Source: Candidatus Lightella neohaematopini (GTDB lineage Bacteria > Pseudomonadota > Gammaproteobacteria > Enterobacterales > Enterobacteriaceae). Taken from it: a stretch of DNA of 47,638 bases. Within the stretch, counting starts at the first letter, position 1. Every line of letters begins with the position of its first letter. The notes below the pieces were generated by a model. That model searched no databases and had not been told where the DNA came from. It saw nothing but the letters and a program-made list of their open reading frames with translations. The DNA is taken from positions 1 through 47,638 of the forward strand of contig JAOBJO010000004.1 in the NCBI GenBank assembly GCA_025728535.1, in the 5' to 3' direction. Of the stretch, positions 22,490 through 31,676 are shown in pieces. A program made the position numbers and the translations under genes.

Positions 22490-23311
22490 ATGGAGATATA
22501 TCGTCTATTATTTAAAATAAATTATAATGAGTATATTAAAATAATAATTTTAGGTTTTATTGAAGGTGTAACTGAATTTTTACCAGTATCTTCTACTGGT
22601 CATATGTTATTAGTTAGTAACTTATTAAATTTTAATAACAATAGAATAAAAGTATTTGATATTGTAATACAGTTTGGTTCAATTATTGTTGTTATATTTT
22701 TTTTTAAAAATGAATTATTAAAAGTAATTAAACAAACTATTAGTAGATCTAATAATCAAAATATAAATTTTTTTACTAGTCATATTATAATATGTTTAAT
22801 TCCTATTGGAATTATAGGTTTATTTTTTCATAGAAAATTAGAACAATTAAGTAGTGTCAATAGTATTATCTTATCATCGTTATGTGGTAGTATTACCTTA
22901 ATTATTAGTGAATTTTTAAAAACTAACAGATTAAAAGAACGTATTAACTATTTACAAGCTTTTATTATTGGATGTATTCAATGTCTGTCATTATATCCTG
23001 GATTTTCGAGACTAGGAACAATGATTTTTGGTGGAGCATTATTAAAAATTAATCGTTGTTTAATTATAGAGTTTTCTTTTATAGTATCTATACCTTTAAT
23101 ACTTAGTACTTCACTGTTATCTATTATAGATAACAGTGAAGTACTAAGATTATCAGATATTCCGATATTAATAATTGGTATATTAACTACATTTATAACT
23201 TTAATAATAGTTGGTAAAAAATCTATATTTTTTATTAAATATAAATCATTAAGGATAATTATAATATATAGACTTATACTAAGTATTTTATCTTATATTT
23301 ATTTTAAATAG
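22490..23311 (+). CDS. uppP: Undecaprenyl-diphosphatase
   Basis: UppP recycles undecaprenyl diphosphate, the lipid carrier for peptidoglycan and LPS units, at the inner membrane. It is 273 residues, equal to E. coli, with E25 and E29 in GFIEGVTEFLPVSSTGHM (also H38) and R174 in YPGFSRLG. Leu175 stands where the family usually has Ser (SRSG), an unusual change next to the active-site Arg. Codons 205-220 lie in a perfect 47 bp palindrome without any length change. The 3' end overlaps convergent cca by 13 bp. Confidence 0.94.
   Translation: MEIYRLLFKINYNEYIKIIILGFIEGVTEFLPVSSTGHMLLVSNLLNFNNNRIKVFDIVIQFGSIIVVIFFFKNELLKVIKQTISRSNNQNINFFTSHIIICLIPIGIIGLFFHRKLEQLSSVNSIILSSLCGSITLIISEFLKTNRLKERINYLQAFIIGCIQCLSLYPGFSRLGTMIFGGALLKINRCLIIEFSFIVSIPLILSTSLLSIIDNSEVLRLSDIPILIIGILTTFITLIIVGKKSIFFIKYKSLRIIIIYRLILSILSYIYFK
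23102..23148. repeat. Perfect 23+1+23 bp inverted repeat inside uppP
   Basis: The left arm 23102-23124 (starting CTTAGTACTTCACTG) and the right arm 23126-23148 (ending CAGTGAAGTACTAAG) are exact reverse complements around a single central T at 23125. I checked this base by base. The frame reads straight through and matches the UppP family length at this place, so the palindrome arose by substitution, not by insertion. In mRNA it would form a 23 bp hairpin with almost no loop. Confidence 0.97.
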
Positions 23312-24537
23312 TTAATTAATTTACTTTTTAAATTAATTTTCCATTTATTTAGTAATAGTAATCGTCTTTTTGTTAATTCATAACTAATATTTTTTCCTGT
23401 AAATCCATCTTTCATTATTTCATCCGCTTTTAAAGTTTTAACCATATTAAAAGCATCAAATATTAAATCACATATATACCACATATAATTTTTAAATCTT
23501 GTACAAACACTAAAATTAGCTTTAGTAATTAAAATAATTTGATTAATTTTACTTGTACAATCTTTAATACCTATACGATTAAACATACTTAACATGTCAT
23601 AAATATTTATATCATCAATATTTATTAACACATTGTAGTAATCATTAACAATTTTAAGTAAATTAAATAATTTATTAGGTAATCTTAGTCTTTTATACAT
23701 AAGATAAATTATATCTTTTTCTTTACCTATAGATAATTTACTATTTAATAATGGTAAATTAAAACATAAAGTAATAAAACGTATATTAATATTATTTGAT
23801 ATTTTTACACTATTAGCTAAGGCTAGTAAAGCATAATCACCAGCACTAATAATATTCTTGCATTTTAAAAAAATTTTTTTATTAAACAAATTATATATTT
23901 CTGGAAAAATAATATTTAATGCTTTACATTCTTTTAAGACAATAAAAAATATATGCGGATTTTTAGTTGATAAGGCCAACATAGTTTCTTTCCAGATTCT
24001 TTCTGGTGATAACATAATTAGTTCTCTTCTCATTTGTTTCATAATATTTAATGTTTCTGGAGCAATAGTAAAATTTAAATGAGAAAATCTGGCAGCAAAA
24101 CGAGCTACTCGTAATACTCTAAGCGGATCATCCTTAAATGATATAGATACATGTCTAAGTATACGTAATTCAATATCTTTTCTTCCATTATACGGATCAA
24201 CGATATTACCATTTTCATCTATTGCCATCGCATTAATTGTTAAATCACGTCTAAATAAATCTTCTTCAACTGTTATTGATGGAGATGTGTAACAGTTAAA
24301 TCCTGTATGTCCAAAACTAATTTTTTTTTCTTTACGTGCTAATGCATATTCTTCCTTACTATTTGGATGTATAAAAACAGGAAAATCTTTACCTACTTGT
24401 TGATATCCTTTAGATAATAAATATTGAGGTGTTACACCAATAATTAACCAATCTCTTTCTTTTATTGGTATATTTAGTAACATATCTCTTACTGCACCAC
24501 CAACTAAATATTTTTTTAATTTTGTAATCATAAACAT
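23299..24537 (-). CDS. cca: CCA-adding tRNA nucleotidyltransferase, HD motif lost
   Basis: Cca builds or repairs the 3' CCA of tRNAs. The 412-residue protein (same length as E. coli) keeps the class II head: LVGGAVRDMLL, IKERDWLIIG, RRDLTINAMA, DPYNGRKD, DDPLRVLRVARFAAR and PERIWKE. The C-terminal phosphohydrolase motif is gone: E. coli LCHD reads LCFN here (residues 257-260), and the following glycine-histidine-rich loop is not recognisable. It should therefore add CCA but lack the HD phosphatase activities. It is convergent with uppP (13 bp overlap) and divergent from hldE. Confidence 0.94.
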   Translation of the reverse strand: MFMITKLKKYLVGGAVRDMLLNIPIKERDWLIIGVTPQYLLSKGYQQVGKDFPVFIHPNSKEEYALARKEKKISFGHTGFNCYTSPSITVEEDLFRRDLTINAMAIDENGNIVDPYNGRKDIELRILRHVSISFKDDPLRVLRVARFAARFSHLNFTIAPETLNIMKQMRRELIMLSPERIWKETMLALSTKNPHIFFIVLKECKALNIIFPEIYNLFNKKIFLKCKNIISAGDYALLALANSVKISNNINIRFITLCFNLPLLNSKLSIGKEKDIIYLMYKRLRLPNKLFNLLKIVNDYYNVLINIDDINIYDMLSMFNRIGIKDCTSKINQIILITKANFSVCTRFKNYMWYICDLIFDAFNMVKTLKADEIMKDGFTGKNISYELTKRRLLLLNKWKINLKSKLINYLK

Positions 24538-24629
24538 TAAGTTATAATATATAATACTATCAATAGTAATAATTTATAGTAGAGGTAATATTACAATAAT
24601 TATACATAATAAGATACACAGGAATTTTT

Positions 24630-25574
24630 ATGTTAAAACAAGTTATATCAAACTTTAGAAACATTAATATATTAGTTATTGGTGATATTATTTTAGATAG
24701 ATACTTTTATGGTGTAAATATTGGTAATTCGCCAGAATCACCAACACCAGTACTTAAAATAAGTAACATTATAGAAAAACCTGGTGGTGCTGCAAATGTT
24801 GCAATAAATATATCTAACTTAAAAGGTAATGTAAGTATTATTAGTTTGTCTGGTTATGATTACACTACAAAATATATTAGAAATAAATTAATTAGTAATA
24901 ATATTAAATGTGAATTAGTTAATGTAAAGAATTATAGTACTGTTATAAAATCCAGAATTATATCAGATAATAATCAAATAATGAGATTAGATTTTGAAAA
25001 TAAAATTAATTATTTTCAATCATCGGTAGTTAAAAAAGCTAAATCAATTTTACCTAATATGAATATGTTAGTACTATCAGATTATAATAAAGGTACATTA
25101 TCATCAGTTCAACAAATAATAAAATTAGCACGTAGTTTTAATATTCCTGTTATAGTTGATCCAAAAGGTAATAATTATGATAAATATGATGGTGCTAATA
25201 TACTAACTCCAAATATTTATGAATTTCAGAAGGCTATTGGTAGTATTTGTTATAATGATAATGATATTGTATATCATGGATTAAATATGATCAGAAAATA
25301 TAATTTATCAGCTTTATTAGTAACTCGTGATAAACATGGAGTTAGCTTGATACAACCAGATAGTAATCCGTTACATATTTCAGCAACACAAACCAAAAAT
25401 GTAAATGATGTAGTTGGTGCTGGTGATGTAGTCATTAGTACTTTAGCTCTCTTGTTATCTAGCAATATTAATATTAAAGATTCATGTATATTATCTAATA
25501 AAGCTGCTGGATTATTAGTTAGTAAAAATAATTATTTTAATATAGAACTAGAAGATTTTATTAATTTAATTTAG
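24630..25574 (+). CDS. hldE: Heptose-7-phosphate kinase, HldE kinase domain only
   Basis: In enterics HldE (477 residues) is a fusion of a ribokinase-type kinase and an ADP-heptose adenylyltransferase for LPS heptose. This product has 314 residues and ends after the kinase: VIGDIILDRYFYG, the PGGAANVAIN substrate loop, and the catalytic GAGD at 263-266 (DVVGAGD, usually DVTGAGD). The second domain with its HAGH nucleotidyltransferase motif is absent, and only 127 bp separate this stop from ribB. An AGGAA ribosome-binding site precedes the ATG. Without a separate HldC-like enzyme, ADP-heptose cannot be made. Confidence 0.9.
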   Translation: MLKQVISNFRNINILVIGDIILDRYFYGVNIGNSPESPTPVLKISNIIEKPGGAANVAINISNLKGNVSIISLSGYDYTTKYIRNKLISNNIKCELVNVKNYSTVIKSRIISDNNQIMRLDFENKINYFQSSVVKKAKSILPNMNMLVLSDYNKGTLSSVQQIIKLARSFNIPVIVDPKGNNYDKYDGANILTPNIYEFQKAIGSICYNDNDIVYHGLNMIRKYNLSALLVTRDKHGVSLIQPDSNPLHISATQTKNVNDVVGAGDVVISTLALLLSSNINIKDSCILSNKAAGLLVSKNNYFNIELEDFINLI

Positions 25575-25701
25575 AATAAAAGATTAATATTTATATATTA
25601 ATTATATAAACAAATATTATACTACTTACATTATTACAGTAGTTTTTTATTTTTTATATAAAAACTATCTATAATTATAGTTAATTTTGTTAAGAAATTT
25701 C

Positions 25702-26343
25702 ATGAATTATATACTTAATAGTTATTTTGGTAGATCAGTACAACGTGTAGTAAATGCTATTAATTCTTTAAAAAAAGGTAATGGTGTATTAGTTATTGAT
25801 GATGAAAATCGTGAAAACGAAGGTGATATTATATTTTCTGCGGAAAATATAACTGTAGAACAGATGGCTTTTACTATACGTTATGGTAGTGGAATAGTAT
25901 GTTTGTGCTTAACAGAAGAAAGAAGAAAACAATTAGATCTAAATATGATGGTGAAAAATAATAATAGCCGTTACCAAACAGCATTTACAGTAACAATAGA
26001 AGCAGCTTATGGAGTAACTACTGGTGTTTCTGCATTAGATAGAGTTACTACAATTAAAACTGCTATTAAAGATGATGCTAAACCATCTGACTTAAATAGA
26101 CCTGGTCATATATTTCCTTTATTAGCGAAAACTGGTGGAGTATTAGTTAGACGAGGACATACTGAAGCTACTATAGATTTAACTATTTTAGCTGGATTAA
26201 AACCATTTGGGGTACTATGTGAAATTGTAAATGAGGATGGTTCTATGGCTAGAACTATAGATATTGTACGTTTTGCTAATAAATTTAATATACCAGTAAT
26301 AACAATTGATGATTTAGTTAATTATCGTAAAAATAATATATAA
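25702..26343 (+). CDS. ribB: 3,4-dihydroxy-2-butanone 4-phosphate synthase
   Basis: RibB makes the four-carbon riboflavin precursor from ribulose 5-phosphate. The 213-residue protein (217 in E. coli) has [13 protein letters not shown] with the catalytic acidic loop, [45 protein letters not shown] and [10 protein letters not shown] longer frame from TTG at 25687 exists; the ATG at 25702 matches the family start better. Riboflavin provision is a common role of insect symbionts. I see no FMN riboswitch in the 127 bp upstream. Confidence 0.95.
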   Translation: MNYILNSYFGRSVQRVVNAINSLKKGNGVLVIDDENRENEGDIIFSAENITVEQMAFTIRYGSGIVCLCLTEERRKQLDLNMMVKNNNSRYQTAFTVTIEAAYGVTTGVSALDRVTTIKTAIKDDAKPSDLNRPGHIFPLLAKTGGVLVRRGHTEATIDLTILAGLKPFGVLCEIVNEDGSMARTIDIVRFANKFNIPVITIDDLVNYRKNNI

Positions 26344-26353
26344 TTAATTCTTT

Positions 26354-27067
26354 ATGATTGCTTTACTAAGAATTATAATAATTTTATTTTATTATATTTT
26401 TATATGTATTTATGGTATTTTTTACTGCTTAATTAAATTTAAAAGCAAAAATAATGTTTTAATAATTAGTAAATTATTTAGTAAGATATCAGTCTTATTA
26501 GGAGTAAAAGTAAAAATACATCAATATAACAGACTAATTAATCATGATAGTTGCGTATATATTGCTAATCATCAGAATATTTATGATCTATTTATTGTTT
26601 CATGCATCATTCAAAATAATACTGTAACTATTGGAAAAAAGGAAATAATTTTTATTCCTCTATTTGGAATATTGTATTGGTTAAGTGGTAATATTTTGAT
26701 TAATAGAATTGTTAGTTATCATAGTTTTAATAACTTAAATAATATTATAAGTAATATTAAAAAACGTAATATCTCAGTATTAATTTTTCCTGAAGGAACG
26801 CGTAGTAAAAATAAAGAATTATTACCATTTAAAACTGGTGCTTTTTACATTGCAATAAATAATAATATGCCTATTATACCAATATGCGTATCTAATACTA
26901 ATAGTATTAAATTAAACCGTTGGAATAACGGTGTTATTAATATTTACGTTTTACCAAAACTAATAACTTATAATTATAATAATAAGAATTTAAGAGAAAT
27001 AACTAACTATTGTTTTAAACAAATGAAAAATAAATTGAATATTATAAATGATGTAAAAAATTATTAA
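26354..27067 (+). CDS. plsC: 1-acyl-sn-glycerol-3-phosphate acyltransferase
   Basis: PlsC makes phosphatidic acid at the inner membrane. The 237-residue protein (245 in E. coli) has an N-terminal membrane helix, the acyltransferase motif NHQNIYD at residues 72-78 (the NHxxxxD box), GNILINR, FPEGTRS at 144-150 and PIIPICVS. It follows ribB by 10 bp and is probably co-transcribed. It is convergent with yfaE across 8 bp. Confidence 0.95.
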   Translation: MIALLRIIIILFYYIFICIYGIFYCLIKFKSKNNVLIISKLFSKISVLLGVKVKIHQYNRLINHDSCVYIANHQNIYDLFIVSCIIQNNTVTIGKKEIIFIPLFGILYWLSGNILINRIVSYHSFNNLNNIISNIKKRNISVLIFPEGTRSKNKELLPFKTGAFYIAINNNMPIIPICVSNTNSIKLNRWNNGVINIYVLPKLITYNYNNKNLREITNYCFKQMKNKLNIINDVKNY

Positions 27068-27075
27068 ATTATTAG

Positions 27076-27333
27076 TCATATTTGTATTGTTATATTAGTT
27101 ATTGGTATACAAATGCATGGTAAAATTTCATACCTTTGAATAAAAATCATTGGCGTTTTTAAATATCTTACTTTTCCTATTAGTAACTTTAACTTACATA
27201 AACTACATTGACCTGATTTACACTGATACTGAATACTAATATTATTTATTTCTAATGTATGTAATAAAGAAAAATGTTCTTTATACGAAAATAATACTAT
27301 ATTACTAGAATGTAAATATATTTTGTAAATCAT
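27076..27333 (-). CDS. yfaE: 2Fe-2S ferredoxin for NrdB cofactor maintenance (YfaE)
   Basis: YfaE reduces the diferric centre of NrdB so that the tyrosyl radical can be made or restored. The 85-residue protein (84 in E. coli) has the plant-type cluster ligands C38, C43 and C46 (CKSGQCSLC) and C73 in EILPCICIP. It is the third gene of nrdA-nrdB-yfaE, 11 bp after nrdB. Confidence 0.92.
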   Translation of the reverse strand: MIYKIYLHSSNIVLFSYKEHFSLLHTLEINNISIQYQCKSGQCSLCKLKLLIGKVRYLKTPMIFIQRYEILPCICIPITNITIQI

Positions 27334-27344
27334 TATTAAGTTTT

Positions 27345-28475
27345 TTATAATTTAAAATTACTTAACTCTTTATAATTAATTTCAGAATCAATTTGTCCTA
27401 CTAAATAAGAACTAACTTCTACTTCCTGCGGAGCCATTTGTACATTATCAGATGTTAACCAATTGTTAATCCATGGAATTGGATTATAATTAATATTAAA
27501 TATTGGGTTAAAACCAATAGCTCTCATTCTAATATTAGTAATATATTCAATATATCGATACAATATTTCTTTATTTAATCCAATTATATTACCTTTACAA
27601 AATAAGTAATCTACCCAATCTTTTTCTTGTTGAGCAACTAATAAAAATAAATTATTACTATTTTGTCTACAATCATAAGCAATACTAGACATTTCCTTAT
27701 CATCTTTACCAGAATGAATTAAATTTATTATATATTGTGTTCCAGTAACATGTAATGCTTCATCTCTTGCAATAAGTCTAATTATTTTTGCATTACCTTC
27801 CATTAATTTTCTTTCAGCAAACGCAAAAGCACAAGCAAAACTAACGTAAAATCTAATTGATTCCAAAGCACAAATACTAATTAAACATAAATATAATTTT
27901 TCTTTTAATATTTTTAAGTTAATTATTATTTTATTACCATTAATATAATGTGTACCAACTCCTAATAAATTATAATAATTGATGAAATTAATTAATTCAT
28001 CATAATAAAAAACAATGTTCTTAGATCTTTTTAGGATTTCTTTATTAGAAATAATATTATCAAACACTAACGATGGATCATTAATCACATTTCTAATAAT
28101 ATGTGTATATGATCTAGAATGAATAGTTTCGTAAAATGACCATGTTTCTATCCATGTTTCTAATTCAGGAATAGATATAATTGGTAATAAAGAAATAGTA
28201 GGACTACGACTTTGTATAGAATCTAATAATGTTTGATACTTTAGATTACTAAGAAAAATATGTTTTTCTTTTTCTGATAATGTTAAATAATCTATTCTAT
28301 CACGAGAAATATCAATTTCTTCAGGTCTCCAAAAAAAAGATAATTGTTTTTCAATTAATTTTTCAAAAAAAATATATTTTTGTTGATCAAATCTAGAAAT
28401 ATTAACAGGTTGACCAAAAAACATTGGTTCTAATAATTGATTATTTTTTATTTGAGAAAATGTTGTGTATAACAT
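27345..28475 (-). CDS. nrdB: Class Ia ribonucleotide reductase beta subunit
   Basis: NrdB holds the diiron-tyrosyl radical used by NrdA. It is 376 residues, equal to E. coli. Iron ligands D85, E116, H119, the later Glu in [10 protein letters not shown], and Glu and His in [12 protein letters not shown] are present, with the radical Tyr at residue 123 in HSRSYTH (numbering with Met1). The C-terminal NrdA-binding tail [18 protein letters not shown] is intact. It lies between nrdA and yfaE. Confidence 0.98.
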   Translation of the reverse strand: MLYTTFSQIKNNQLLEPMFFGQPVNISRFDQQKYIFFEKLIEKQLSFFWRPEEIDISRDRIDYLTLSEKEKHIFLSNLKYQTLLDSIQSRSPTISLLPIISIPELETWIETWSFYETIHSRSYTHIIRNVINDPSLVFDNIISNKEILKRSKNIVFYYDELINFINYYNLLGVGTHYINGNKIIINLKILKEKLYLCLISICALESIRFYVSFACAFAFAERKLMEGNAKIIRLIARDEALHVTGTQYIINLIHSGKDDKEMSSIAYDCRQNSNNLFLLVAQQEKDWVDYLFCKGNIIGLNKEILYRYIEYITNIRMRAIGFNPIFNINYNPIPWINNWLTSDNVQMAPQEVEVSSYLVGQIDSEINYKELSNFKL

Positions 28476-28507
28476 AATTTATTTACCTAGTTTATACATT
28501 AGTTGTT

Positions 28508-30775
28508 TTAAATTTTACATGCACCACTATCACAATCATTATTGTTTATCAATGTTTGATTTAAAATATTTACATTGTTATCACGTGTATTTTGATAGTA
28601 TAAAGTCTTTATTCCTAGTTTATAGGAAATTAGTAAGTCTTTTATTAATTGTTGCATAGGTATTTTCCCAGAAGAAAATTTATTAGGATCGTAATTAGTA
28701 TTAGTAGAAATTGATTGGTCAATAAATTTTTGCATAATACTAACTAATTTTAGATAACCATAATTATTAGGTAAATTCCATAATAACTCGTAAGAATCAT
28801 GTAATTTTATCGCTTCAGGTATAATTTGTCTTAATATACCATCTTTTGATGCTTTAATAATAACAAAACCTCTTGGTGGCTCTATACCATTAGTAGCATT
28901 TGAAATTTGTGAAGAAGTCTCTGAAGGCATAATAGCAGATAAAGAAGAATTTCTTAAACCATATTTTTTAATATTTTTACGTAGTTTCTCCCAATCATAA
29001 TATAGTGGTTCATTAACTATATTATCAACATCCTTTTTGTAAGTATCTATAGGTAAGATACCATTATAATAATTTGTTTCGTTAAACCATGAACACATAC
29101 CTTTTTCTTTTGCTAAATCACAAGATGCTTTTAATAAAAAATACTGTATAGCTTCAAATGTACGATGTGTTAGTTTGTTAGCACTACCATCAGAATAACG
29201 AACACCATTTTTTGCTAAATAGTATGCAAAATTAATTACCCCGATACCTAATGATCTTCTATTTATAGTACTAATTTTTGCAGCAGGAATTAAATAATGT
29301 TGATAATCTATTAGTTCATCTAGCGCACGAACAATTAATGATGATAATTCACTAAAATCATTTAGATCTTGTATTTCTCCTAAATTAAATGCTGATAAAG
29401 TACATAATGCTACTTCACCATTACTATCATATATATCATCTAATGGTTTAGTTGGTAAAACTATCTCTAAACACAAATTAGATTGTTTAATAGGTGCAAT
29501 TTTTGGATTAAATGAACTATGAGTATTACAATGATCAACATTTTGTATATATATTCTACCAGTAGATGTTCTTTCTTTCATCATTAAAGAAAATAATTCT
29601 TTAGCTTTAATACAACCATGACGAATTTTCTTATTTCTTTCGTATTTTTCATATAAATATTTAAATTTTTTTTGATCAGAAAAAAATGCATTATATAAAT
29701 CAGGTACATCAGAAGGACTAAACAAAGTTATATATTCATTATCAATTAATCTTTGATACATTAATTTATTTAATTGAACACCATAATCTATATGTCTTAC
29801 TCTATTAGTTTCGATACCTTTATTATTTTTCAAAACTAGTAAATTTTCTATTTCTAAATGCCATATAGGATAAAAAATAGTAGCAGCTCCACCCCTAACA
29901 CCACCTTGTGAACAAGATTTAACTGCTGTTTGAAAATGCTTATAAAATGGTATACATCCAGTATGAAATGCCTCTCCTCCCCTAATAGGGCTACCTAACG
30001 CTCTTATTCTTCCAGCATTTATACCTATACCAGCTCTTTGTGATATATATTTCATAATTATACCAGATGTTGCGTTAATTGAATCAATACTATCATTACA
30101 TTCAATTAATACACATGAACTAAATTGTTTTGTTGGTGTACGTACACCTGACATAATTGGTGTTGGCAAAGAAATTTTAAACGTAGATATTGCATCATAA
30201 AATTTCTTTATGTAATTTAAACGATTCTTTTTATTATAATTAGAAAATAAACAAGCAGCTACAAGAATATATAAAAATTGTGCGCTTTCATATATTTTAC
30301 CAGTAACTCTATTTTGTACTAAATATTTATTTTCTAATTGCTTTATTGCTACATAAGAAAAATTCATATCACGATAATGATCTATAAAGTTATTCATACA
30401 TTCAAATTCATTACTATCATAGTAATCAATAATTTTTTTATCATATTTACCAATATTAATTAAATTTATTACATGATCATATAATTTTGGTGGATTAAAT
30501 GTACCATATGCTTTTTTTCTTAGATTAAATACTACTAATCTTGCTGCTAAATATTGATAATCAGGATGTTTATAAGATATTAAATCGGCAGTTACCTTAA
30601 TTAAAATTTCATGAATATCAGTTGTTTTAATACCATTATATAATTGTATACAACAATAATATTCTATTTTTTTTATAGAGATATTATTTAATCCAATGGA
30701 TGCTCTATTAATAACTCTTTTAATTTTACTAAAATCGATGCGTTCCTTACTACCATTTCTTTTAATTACTAACAT
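28508..30775 (-). CDS. nrdA: Class Ia ribonucleotide reductase alpha subunit
   Basis: NrdA reduces ribonucleoside diphosphates. The 755-residue protein (761 in E. coli) has an N-terminal ATP-cone (MLVIKRNGSKERIDFSKI), active-site cysteines in KQFSSCVLIE and VALCTLSAFNLGE, the catalytic asparagine context SNLCLEI, and the mobile C-terminal pair CDSGACKI. The aerobic (oxygen-dependent) enzyme being the retained one fits an oxygen-exposed habitat. nrdA, nrdB and yfaE form an operon that would start in the ubiG-relic region upstream. Confidence 0.98.
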   Translation of the reverse strand: MLVIKRNGSKERIDFSKIKRVINRASIGLNNISIKKIEYYCCIQLYNGIKTTDIHEILIKVTADLISYKHPDYQYLAARLVVFNLRKKAYGTFNPPKLYDHVINLINIGKYDKKIIDYYDSNEFECMNNFIDHYRDMNFSYVAIKQLENKYLVQNRVTGKIYESAQFLYILVAACLFSNYNKKNRLNYIKKFYDAISTFKISLPTPIMSGVRTPTKQFSSCVLIECNDSIDSINATSGIIMKYISQRAGIGINAGRIRALGSPIRGGEAFHTGCIPFYKHFQTAVKSCSQGGVRGGAATIFYPIWHLEIENLLVLKNNKGIETNRVRHIDYGVQLNKLMYQRLIDNEYITLFSPSDVPDLYNAFFSDQKKFKYLYEKYERNKKIRHGCIKAKELFSLMMKERTSTGRIYIQNVDHCNTHSSFNPKIAPIKQSNLCLEIVLPTKPLDDIYDSNGEVALCTLSAFNLGEIQDLNDFSELSSLIVRALDELIDYQHYLIPAAKISTINRRSLGIGVINFAYYLAKNGVRYSDGSANKLTHRTFEAIQYFLLKASCDLAKEKGMCSWFNETNYYNGILPIDTYKKDVDNIVNEPLYYDWEKLRKNIKKYGLRNSSLSAIMPSETSSQISNATNGIEPPRGFVIIKASKDGILRQIIPEAIKLHDSYELLWNLPNNYGYLKLVSIMQKFIDQSISTNTNYDPNKFSSGKIPMQQLIKDLLISYKLGIKTLYYQNTRDNNVNILNQTLINNNDCDSGACKI

Positions 30776-30850
30776 AATACAATTAACTTATATAAATTAT
30801 CTAATGATTTTAATATTTTATAAATTGTTATTTATGTAAATAGATAAATA

Positions 30851-31530
30851 CTAATATTGATGTATCGTACAAATTACATAATTAATATTAATATTTCTTG
30901 ATAAATGAAAATTATTAGTTAATGGATTATATTTTATTACCATAATTTATTTTTCATATAATATTATTTTATCTATCTAATTAAATAATTCAGATGGTTT
31001 AATTAATTTATTAAAATTATGTGTACCTTAGATATATATTTTGGTACATTTTTATTATTAAAATTAAAAATAACCAAGATTTAAAATTATGATTTATCTT
31101 AGGAAAAATATTATTCCTCCTTAACTAATAAAGTGTACTTATTAAGTAGTTTAATTAGTTGGTTTATATATTTTAATATTTCCATAAAGTTAATAGTAAC
31201 ATATACATTTTTATGATTACTAGTATGTTTTTCAATAGTTTGTTTATTATAATTTATTTTTAATTTATTAATAGTCATATAAGATCTTACTAAATTTATT
31301 AATTTATTATCAATATTGATATTGATAACATTTACTTTTTTCTAATACTATATATCTAGTAAATACTAACACCATATCATATATCTAGTATATTTTTATT
31401 ATTTAAATTATTTACACATATTATAATAAAATGTATACTATAGAGTTAGTGTAATAATTCGAATTTATCATTATTATCCTACTGATTATTAATATTATAA
31501 TTAAATATATTTTTATCATTATTATTATAA
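30851..31530 (-). pseudogene. ubiG: Decayed ubiG (ubiquinone O-methyltransferase)
   Basis: No open frame exists here, but minus-strand translation lines up with E. coli UbiG in order over most of its length. KNILDI-stop-YGVSI matches the SAM-binding KKVLDVGCGGGIL. VTINFMEILKYI matches VTCMEMLEHV. FPKINHNFKSWLF matches FSTLNRNGKSWLM. THNFNKLIKPSEL matches THDVKKFIKPAEL. YNPLTNNFHL matches YNPITNTFKL near the end (about 30902-30935). Multiple stops and at least two frame changes make it clearly dead. E. coli also has ubiG between nrdA and gyrA in this orientation. The edges are approximate. Confidence 0.88.
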
Positions 31531-31676
31531 TTATTAATCATAAAAAATTATTAAAATCATGTTTTAAATATAATTTTTTATAAAATTAATATAACATATT
31601 GTATTTAATTTTTAATATAATATTTATATTAAAATAAATATTAATAATTAATACTAAGATCTTGGGTATTATATTT

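Noticed and set aside
25640-25668. Stem of TAGTTTTT and AAAAACTA between hldE and ribB as a terminator or FMN riboswitch
   Set aside because: It is only A/T-rich pairing with no T-run after it and none of the RFN-element core; expected by chance at this composition.
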